Assembly: GCA_002395775.1 (NCBI GenBank)
Contig: DGUV01000074.1
Span: forward strand, 1 to 20,240
Direction of reading: 5' to 3'
DNA: 20,240 nt
Origin: Prevotellaceae bacterium UBA4301
GTDB lineage: Bacteria > Bacteroidota > Bacteroidia > Bacteroidales > Bacteroidaceae
A model generated the notes under the pieces. That model did no database searches, was not told the origin of the DNA, and saw only the letters and a list, made by a program, of their open reading frames with translations. Position numbers and translations under genes: made by a program. Numbering within the stretch: the stretch's first letter is position 1; each line of letters begins with the position of its first letter. Below are positions 15,079 through 20,240 of the stretch, piece by piece.

Positions 15079-16707
15079 TTACATCACCCTCACCCAATCC
15101 ACATCCAGCCAACCGCGATTCCCGGCAGTCTGACTGCGCTCGCTCACAAAGCCGAACTTTGCACCAATCCACTTGCCCTGACGCAAGCGGAAACGCTCGC
15201 CCACCTCCTGGAAGTGCTCGTTGTCCGTGCTGTAGGCGAAAGTGCACCATCCGTCGGCCACCTTCATGCGCAGATAGATATCGAGATACAAGGCCGGGCT
15301 GTAGGGTATCGTATCGCGGCGCGTGGGCGTCAATGAAGCAAGCGTCACGGCATGCTCCTCTCCCCCCTCGTCGGCCCGCTTGCAAGTCAACTGCTGCAAG
15401 GCAAACTCCTCGCCCACTCTTCTCACCACCACGGCCGAATAGTCGCGCCCCATCATCACCAGTCCGCCATACTGTCCATCGGCCTTTGCCGCCATGGTCA
15501 CACGGGTCGTCACGCAGAACTTCTCCGTAGGCGTCTTCTGCAACAACAGGTTCGGGGCCTGCCACAGGGTGCCTTCCGTCAGGTCGTGCGTGTAGAGGCG
15601 CATCACGCCCATCGCCGTAGGCATTCCCCACGCAGGGTCATAGTTGGCCTGCCACTGCCATTGCTTACCCAGTGCGGGCCGGTCAAATTCGTCGCTCTCC
15701 TGCGGGTTCTGCCTCCGCTTCCCCTGCACGGGCTTCCTGTAGGTCATCACAGGCTCTCCACATCCGTTCCCCTCACGGTCGTTGCCAATGACGGGCCATC
15801 CGTTCTTCCATGCCATGGGCTGCAGGAACACCACACGCCCGTATGGACCTTTGTCATGGAAGTGCAGGAACCAGTCCTCCCCCTGCGGGGTGGTCACCCA
15901 AGCTCCTTGGTGGGGACCGTTCACCAGACTCCATCCCTGAGCCATCACGGTACGGGCCTCGTAGGGACCATACACGGTCTTGCTGCGCATGGCCAACTGC
16001 CAGCCCTGTTCCACACCGCCTGCGGGACACAGTATCCAGTACCACCCGTCGCGCTTGTACAACTTAGGCCCTTCGGTAGTATGGTTTTCCAGTCCGCCGT
16101 CAAACACCAGCACGGGTTGCCCCACACTTTGCGTACCGTCGGCCGACAGTTCGCGCACGGTCAGCACAGAGTTGAAACCGCTCCTGCTGGCAGCCCAGGC
16201 ATGCACCAGATAGCAACGCCCGTCCTCGTCCCACAGGGGACAGGGGTCTATCATGCCCCGCCCTTCTATCACGCACACGGGCTTCTCCCATTCCCCACGC
16301 GGGTCACGGGTTTTCACCATCATGATGCCTCGGTCCGGGTCGCCCCAGTAGATGTAGAACTGTCCTTCGTGGTAACGGATGCTGGGCGCCCACACACCAC
16401 ACCCATGTTGCACGCTGGCAAACACCTCACGGGGCAGTTGCTCCTGAAGGGCATGCCCCACGATGGTCCAGTTCACCAAGTCGCGGCTGTGCAGGATGGG
16501 CAGTCCGGGTATACAGTTAAACGAACTTGCCGTCAGGTAGAAGTCCTCGCCCACGGCACACACATCGGGGTCGCTGTAGTCGGCGTCCAGCACGGGATTC
16601 TGGTACGTTCCGTCACCCAGGTCGGGACACCACACCTGCGAAACATACTGAGCCTGCACCACCGATGCAAGCCACAGTATGAGAGAAACAAAAAGCACCC
16701 GTTTCAT
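15079..16707 (-). CDS. Secreted GH43-family beta-xylosidase/alpha-arabinofuranosidase-like enzyme
   Basis: Inverting glycosidase of clan GH-F acting on arabinose- or xylose-containing glycans. The 542-residue product has a signal peptide (MKRVLFVSLILWLASVVQAQ, about 1-20). The five-bladed propeller (about 35-330) carries the three catalytic acids: D46 in DADYSDPDV (base), D154 in GMIDPCPLW (pKa modulator) and E212 in HTTEGPKLYK (acid). A C-terminal beta-sandwich of about 200 residues (from SDEFDRPALGKQWQWQ) is of the beta-xylosidase C-terminal/DUF1349 type found in many GH43 enzymes. Exact specificity is not readable. It starts 21 bases downstream of the Na/Pi transporter gene, so the two are probably co-transcribed. 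Confidence 0.93.
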   Translation of the reverse strand: MKRVLFVSLILWLASVVQAQYVSQVWCPDLGDGTYQNPVLDADYSDPDVCAVGEDFYLTASSFNCIPGLPILHSRDLVNWTIVGHALQEQLPREVFASVQHGCGVWAPSIRYHEGQFYIYWGDPDRGIMMVKTRDPRGEWEKPVCVIEGRGMIDPCPLWDEDGRCYLVHAWAASRSGFNSVLTVRELSADGTQSVGQPVLVFDGGLENHTTEGPKLYKRDGWYWILCPAGGVEQGWQLAMRSKTVYGPYEARTVMAQGWSLVNGPHQGAWVTTPQGEDWFLHFHDKGPYGRVVFLQPMAWKNGWPVIGNDREGNGCGEPVMTYRKPVQGKRRQNPQESDEFDRPALGKQWQWQANYDPAWGMPTAMGVMRLYTHDLTEGTLWQAPNLLLQKTPTEKFCVTTRVTMAAKADGQYGGLVMMGRDYSAVVVRRVGEEFALQQLTCKRADEGGEEHAVTLASLTPTRRDTIPYSPALYLDIYLRMKVADGWCTFAYSTDNEHFQEVGERFRLRQGKWIGAKFGFVSERSQTAGNRGWLDVDWVRVM

Positions 16708-16728
16708 CGGGATAAAGTTTAGGTTTTG

Positions 16729-18441
16729 TCAAGAAGTCAGTCGCTGACGCAGTCCCATGCGAGCCTCCACGACATTCACCACATAGTCACCCAGTTTTTC
16801 GCATTCGTTGATGAGGTCCATGTAGATGGTACCCACAGCATAGGTATATTCGTGATTGTTGATATCTACGATGTTCTGCGCCTTCAGTTGGTTGCGATAG
16901 TTGTTGATTTCGCTCTCCAGGTTTCTCGTGCGGTTCACATCGTAGGCTTCCTTTCTGCCACCCATCAGCTCGTTCATCTGCGTCAGGGCCTGGTTGGTCA
17001 GTTGCATCATCTGGTGGATGTGGTCATACTGTGCTTCGGTGAAATGGTCTTGTTTGCCCGTCACCTTGCGGTTGATGGTGCGTGCCATGTTGTAGCACGA
17101 GTCACCGATTGACTCCACCTCCGAGATTTCTCTCAGCATGGCTCTGATCTTGGCCTTCGTCTCGTCACTGAGGTGGGCGTCGCTCACATGGTCCAGATAG
17201 TTGGCAATCTCCAACTCCATGTTGTCCGAGATGCTCTCATACTTCTCTATACGTGAGAAGAGTTTCGCAAACTTCTGCTCGTTCTTCTCCGTCAGCAGTT
17301 CGCGCACCATGCCGAACATGCGCTGGATGCGCTCGCAGAACGAGACGATTTCCTTCTGTGCCTCCAGCACCGACAGTTCCGGAGTCTTCATGATGCCCGA
17401 GGTGATGAAGTGCAGTTTGAAGTCCTCTTCGTCGTCCAGCGTCTTAGGCTTGATGACCCAGCATACGAAGCGTTCAATCTGCGGGATGAACCAAATGAGC
17501 AGCAAGGTGTTACTGATGTTGAAGGCTGAGTGGAAGGTAGCCAGCACCATCGATGCCTTGACGGCAAACCCCGGAGTCGTAGAAGCCATGTCAGGATTGA
17601 AGCCCACCACACGACACACGCCGCCGTAGAACCAAGGCAGCACCAGAATCACCCAGATGACGCCCAACACGTTGATGGCCATGTGCGCAAAGGCAGCTCT
17701 CCGGGCCTGCACGTTGGCCGAGATGGCCACGATGTTCGAGGTGATGGTCGTACCGATGTTCTCACCTAATACCAGCATGATACCCTGGTCGAGGTGCAGC
17801 ACACCCGTCGTACACAGCATCATCGTGATGGCCATGATGGCGGCCGACGACTGCACACACAGGGTCAGCACCGTACCCATCAGCAGGAAGAACAACTTGT
17901 TAAGGAATGTCGGTTCGTTGAACTGCTGGAAGAAACTACTTATCATCGCGTTGGCCTCGGGGTCGTTCACCAAGGCAAAGCCCGTGTCCTTCAGCGTCCC
18001 CAGTCCTAAGAACAGGAATGCCACACCAAAGAGGAAGTCGCCAATGATGCGCCTGCTCTTCATGTAGATGAGGATGATGCCTAAGAAGAAGGCCGGATAC
18101 ACAAAGTCGGTGATGTTGAACGAGAAACCCAACGACATGATCCATGCCGTCACCGTCGTACCGATGTGGGCACCCATGATTACCGAGATGGCCTGGAACA
18201 GGGTGAGAAGTCCGGCATTCACAAACGAGACCGTCATCAGCGTGGTGGCCGTACTCGACTGCACGGCAGCGGTTACAAACACACCCGTCAGGGCACCCGT
18301 AAAACGGTTGGTGGTCATCGCACCCAGGACGTGCCGCAACTGCGGACCCGCCATCTTCTGCAGGGCCTCGCTCATCGACTTCATACCGAACATCAGCAGC
18401 GCCAGCGAACCCAGAAGCTTAAAAAGTACCAAATAGGACAT
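16729..18441 (-). CDS. Na/phosphate cotransporter family protein with C-terminal PhoU-like domain
   Basis: A 570-residue integral membrane protein of the NptA/PNaS type (Na/Pi-cotransporter II-related). The two inverted transport repeats are visible: QSSTATT (61-67) with GAHIGTT (90-96), and QSSAA (197-201) with GENIGTT (226-232). Hydrophobic segments fill residues 1-345. The cytoplasmic C-terminal part (about 370-570) is helical and PhoU-like (SISDNMELEIANYLDHVSDA; EISEVESIGDSCYNMARTIN). The frame is open back to 18567, but the extra 42 residues are not family-like and would span the promoter; the ATG at 18441 begins MSYLVLFKLLGSLALLMFGM, a normal family start. Substrate is presumed inorganic phosphate. 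Two glycosidase genes follow on the same strand. Confidence 0.93.
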   Translation of the reverse strand: MSYLVLFKLLGSLALLMFGMKSMSEALQKMAGPQLRHVLGAMTTNRFTGALTGVFVTAAVQSSTATTLMTVSFVNAGLLTLFQAISVIMGAHIGTTVTAWIMSLGFSFNITDFVYPAFFLGIILIYMKSRRIIGDFLFGVAFLFLGLGTLKDTGFALVNDPEANAMISSFFQQFNEPTFLNKLFFLLMGTVLTLCVQSSAAIMAITMMLCTTGVLHLDQGIMLVLGENIGTTITSNIVAISANVQARRAAFAHMAINVLGVIWVILVLPWFYGGVCRVVGFNPDMASTTPGFAVKASMVLATFHSAFNISNTLLLIWFIPQIERFVCWVIKPKTLDDEEDFKLHFITSGIMKTPELSVLEAQKEIVSFCERIQRMFGMVRELLTEKNEQKFAKLFSRIEKYESISDNMELEIANYLDHVSDAHLSDETKAKIRAMLREISEVESIGDSCYNMARTINRKVTGKQDHFTEAQYDHIHQMMQLTNQALTQMNELMGGRKEAYDVNRTRNLESEINNYRNQLKAQNIVDINNHEYTYAVGTIYMDLINECEKLGDYVVNVVEARMGLRQRLTS

Positions 18442-18471
18442 AAAATCAAGTAATAATACGCGTTTCGTTGG

Positions 18472-18502
18472 CGAAGATACGAAAATCCCCCCGAAGTACA
18501 AA
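18472..18502 (-). promoter_or_regulatory. Promoter for the Na/Pi transporter gene
   Basis: On the minus strand TTTG (18502-18499), a 19-base spacer and TATCTTCG (18479-18472) fit the Bacteroidetes consensus with one deviation (TTCG for TTTG). It lies 31 bases before the ATG at 18441. Confidence 0.6.
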
Positions 18503-18558
18503 ACACTTCCTCCTTTTTTTGCCAAACCGACAGAAATCCATGTAATATTTCGTAAACA

Positions 18559-18590
18559 TTTGGTCATTCGCTTTTTTATCCGTACCTTTG
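18559..18590 (+). promoter_or_regulatory. Strong Bacteroidetes-type promoter for the surface-polysaccharide genes
   Basis: TTTG (18559-18562), a 20-base spacer and TACCTTTG (18583-18590) form a perfect consensus. Transcription should start within a few bases after 18590, leaving a leader of about 150 bases before the capE-like ATG at 18745. Confidence 0.8.
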
Positions 18591-18594
18591 CGCG

Positions 18595-18723
18595 ATGATT
18601 CTAAAGAATCACTTTTTCGGGCCCCACACAGCCGCCGCGAGGCGCAAAAGCCCCACCCGCGTTCCTAATTCTTTGGCATTCTGCACCTTAGCAGAAGGCC
18701 GAAGCACCAGAGATATGCAATAA
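18595..18723 (+). other. Leader ORF of 42 codons in the capE-like 5' region
   Basis: ATG at 18595 is only 5 bases after the -7 element, so the mRNA may begin at or next to this start codon (leaderless). The frame stays open for 42 codons (MILKNHFFGPHTAAARRKSP, then TRVPNSLAFCTLAEGRSTRD, then MQ) and ends TAA 21 bases before the next ATG. The product is basic in the middle with no recognised domain. The RNA contains small hairpins: TGATTCT/AGAATCA (18596-18611), CGCC-GCGA-GGCG near 18633, and TTCTGC/GCAGAA (18679-18696). The segment could be a regulatory leader peptide, a structured leader that is open by chance, or part of a dispersed repeat. Confidence 0.4.
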
Positions 18724-18744
18724 TTTCAAAAAAAACATTCATAA

Positions 18745-19779
18745 ATGAGCATTTTCAAAGATAAGACCCTCATGATCACTGGGGGCACAGGTTCGTTCGG
18801 CAATGCCGTACTCAACCGCTTTCTTCGCACCGACATCGGTGAGATTCGCATTTTCTCGCGTGACGAAAAGAAACAAGACGACATGCGTCACGAGTATCAG
18901 GCCAAATACCCCGACGTAGCGCACAAGATAAAGTTCTACATCGGCGATGTCCGCAACAAATCCACGCTGAAGACTGCCATGCGCGGCGTCGATTACATCT
19001 TCCATGCAGCTGCCCTCAAGCAGGTGCCCTCCTGCGAGTTCTTCCCCATGGAGGCCGTGAAGACCAACGTCATCGGCACCGACAATGTGCTGGATGTGGC
19101 CATCGACTCTGGCGTAAAGAGCGTCATCTGCCTCTCCACCGACAAGGCTGCCTATCCCATCAATGCCATGGGCATCTCCAAGGCACTTGAGGAGAAGATT
19201 GCCGTAGCCAAGAGCCGCAGTTCGCTCGACACCAAGATATGTTGCACCCGCTACGGCAATGTCATGTGCTCGCGCGGCAGTGTCATCCCACTCTGGATTG
19301 ACCAAATCCGCCAAGGCAACCCCATCACCCTCACCGAGCCCAAGATGACTCGTTTCATCATGTCGCTCGACGAAGCTGTCGATCTCGTACTCTTTGCCTT
19401 CGAACATGGCGAGAACGGTGACATCCTCGTACAGAAAGCCCCTGCCTGCACCATCCAGACCCAGGCCGAGGCCGTCTGTGAGTTGTTCGGCGGCAAGAAG
19501 GAGGACATCAAGGTCATCGGCATCCGCCATGGCGAGAAGATGTACGAGACGCTGCTCACCAACGAAGAGTGTGCCAAGGCCATCGACATGGGCAACTTCT
19601 ACCGCGTGCCTGCCGACAACCGCACGCTCAACTACGACAAGTACTTCACAGAAGGCGACGAAAAGCGTGTCACCCTCACCGAGTTCAACAGCGACAACAC
19701 CCGCCGCCTCAATCTCGAAGAGACCAAGGCCAAAATCGCCTCTCTCCAATACATCCAAGAAGAACTCAATCGCCCCTAA
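18745..19779 (+). CDS. capE: UDP-GlcNAc 4,6-dehydratase/5-epimerase (CapE/FnlA/WbjB type)
   Basis: Soluble extended SDR enzyme that makes the first keto-sugar on the route from UDP-GlcNAc to UDP-N-acetyl-L-fucosamine. The 344-residue product has the NAD motif ITGGTGSFG (11-19), RDEKKQDDMR (39-48), IFHAAALKQVPSCEFFPMEA, STDKAAYPINAMGISK (131-146) with Met at the position of the usual catalytic Tyr (M142) and K146, and TRYGNVMCSRGSVIPLW. The C-terminal part (NRTLNYDKYFTEG) matches this subfamily rather than the PseB branch, though PseB-like 5-inverting dehydratases are the main alternative. It lacks the membrane region of the larger 4,6-dehydratase at 8648-10591. An A-rich run precedes the ATG, as usual in Bacteroidetes. 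A 2-epimerase gene follows after 84 bases. Confidence 0.92.
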   Translation: MSIFKDKTLMITGGTGSFGNAVLNRFLRTDIGEIRIFSRDEKKQDDMRHEYQAKYPDVAHKIKFYIGDVRNKSTLKTAMRGVDYIFHAAALKQVPSCEFFPMEAVKTNVIGTDNVLDVAIDSGVKSVICLSTDKAAYPINAMGISKALEEKIAVAKSRSSLDTKICCTRYGNVMCSRGSVIPLWIDQIRQGNPITLTEPKMTRFIMSLDEAVDLVLFAFEHGENGDILVQKAPACTIQTQAEAVCELFGGKKEDIKVIGIRHGEKMYETLLTNEECAKAIDMGNFYRVPADNRTLNYDKYFTEGDEKRVTLTEFNSDNTRRLNLEETKAKIASLQYIQEELNRP

Positions 19780-19798
19780 CCCACTAAGCACCACATAG

Positions 19799-19854
19799 TA
19801 ATTAAACTTTTAAACCGTTAAACGGTTAAACGGTTAAACTTTTAAATGGTTAAA
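19799..19854 (+). repeat. Seven tandem NNN-TTAAA octamers before the 2-epimerase gene
   Basis: Consecutive units TAATTAAA, CTTTTAAA, CCGTTAAA, CGGTTAAA, CGGTTAAA, CTTTTAAA and TGGTTAAA fill most of the gap between the two polysaccharide genes, ending 9 bases before the ATG at 19864. The core CCGTTAAA is shared with the array at 15037-15068. No TAnnTTTG element is present, so the downstream gene is probably read through from 18583. Confidence 0.85.
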
Positions 19855-19863
19855 CCTTTATCT

Positions 19864-20240
19864 ATGAACCACTTCCAAAACAACGGCAAATTAAAGTTAC
19901 TGATTATCGTCGGCACACGCCCCGAAATCATTCGCCTGGCAGCCGTCATCAATAAATGCCGCCAATACTTCGACACCCTGCTGGCCCACACCGGTCAGAA
20001 CTACGACTACAACCTCAATGGGGTCTTCTTCCGCGACCTCAAACTCGCCGACCCCGACATCTACATGGAAGCCGTGGGTGCAGACCTGGGCGAAACCATG
20101 GGCAATATCATCGCAAAGAGCTATCAGCTGATGGTGGAAGTGAAGCCCGATGCCGTACTTGTTCTGGGCGATACCAATTCCTGCCTTTCCGTCATCGGTG
20201 CCAAGCGTCTCCACATTCCCATCTTCCACATGGAGGCCGG
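19864..20240 (+). CDS. UDP-GlcNAc 2-epimerase family protein, N-terminal part (CapG/FnlC/WbjD or WecB)
   Basis: The first 125 codons are present and the gene runs off the window. The product is of the GT-B-fold, non-hydrolysing 2-epimerase family: KLLIIVGTRPEIIRLAAVIN (residues 11-30) with the phosphate-binding GTRPE, then LLAHTGQNYDYNLNGVFF, a LGDTNSCLS segment and IPIFHMEAG at the end, a conserved active-site region. WecB-type enzymes make UDP-ManNAc; CapG/FnlC/WbjD enzymes epimerise the C2 position of the 6-deoxy-talose precursor to give UDP-L-FucNAc. Position directly after a capE-like gene favours the second role. The intervening reductase (CapF/FnlB) expected in that pathway is not between them and may be downstream. 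Confidence 0.9.
   Translation, partial: MNHFQNNGKLKLLIIVGTRPEIIRLAAVINKCRQYFDTLLAHTGQNYDYNLNGVFFRDLKLADPDIYMEAVGADLGETMGNIIAKSYQLMVEVKPDAVLVLGDTNSCLSVIGAKRLHIPIFHMEA

Noticed and set aside
18442..18567. Upstream extension of the Na/Pi transporter frame
   Set aside because: It covers both promoter elements of the region and adds 42 residues not typical of the family; MSYLVLFKLLGSLALLMFGM is the expected N-terminus.

Overview
The window looks like a chromosomal segment of a Bacteroidales bacterium, most likely Prevotella or a close relative. The basis is: Bacteroidetes-type promoters (TTTG, a 19-20 base spacer, then TAnnTTTG) at 8593-8624 and 18559-18590; almost no Shine-Dalgarno sequences; a DUF4421 gene; the purE-ispG pair; and several secreted plant-polysaccharide glycosidases. 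The genus is inferred. Base composition is fairly GC-rich throughout, with no compositional island obvious by eye.

Region 1 (1-7444, all minus strand, read from 7444 down) runs: ypfJ-like membrane zinc metallopeptidase, GH51 alpha-L-arabinofuranosidase, rpoN (sigma-54), a PAP2-family membrane phosphatase, purE, ispG, a short remnant ORF, and the start of cysS. Most junctions are tight: 9 bases, 24 bases, a 4-base overlap, 63 bases, then a 1-base overlap. The ispG-cysS junction is unusual. It carries two inverted copies of a GC-rich 32-base palindromic repeat, one coding the C-terminal tail of IspG and the other lying in the 5' end of cysS. Between them is a 26-codon ORF that resembles the end of a DUF559 (Vsr-like) endonuclease.

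Region 2 (7445-13552, plus strand) opens with a divergent promoter region. It then has a DUF4421 outer-membrane protein, a membrane-anchored WbpM/CapD/PglF-type NDP-sugar 4,6-dehydratase behind a very good promoter, and a secreted GH2 enzyme. The gap before the GH2 gene consists almost wholly of GGATTAG-type heptamers.

Region 3 (13553-18441) starts with a convergent intergenic region full of CCAAT(G/C)AT motifs and an 18-bp hairpin. The minus-strand genes, in transcription order, are a Na/phosphate cotransporter with a PhoU-like domain, a secreted GH43 enzyme and a secreted GH88 unsaturated glucuronyl hydrolase. The GH43-GH88 gap holds a 51/52-base direct repeat and a small tandem repeat.

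Region 4 (18442-20240, plus strand) begins a surface-polysaccharide cluster. A strong promoter precedes a leader of about 150 bases that contains a 42-codon ORF starting about where transcription should begin. Then come a CapE/FnlA/WbjB-type UDP-GlcNAc 4,6-dehydratase/5-epimerase and the start of a UDP-GlcNAc 2-epimerase-like gene (CapG/FnlC/WbjD or WecB), separated by an 8-base repeat array.

Functionally the window mixes housekeeping genes, nucleotide-sugar synthesis for a surface glycan that may contain an N-acetyl-L-fucosamine-type sugar, and four secreted glycosidases (GH51, GH2, GH43, GH88) suited to arabinose- and uronate-containing plant polysaccharides. No SusC/SusD pair, regulator, tRNA, rRNA, transposase or CRISPR array was seen. 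The least explained items are the palindrome/DUF559-remnant structure at 136-347, the leader ORF at 18595-18723, the iterated motif at 13549-13655 and the repeat-filled intergenic gaps.
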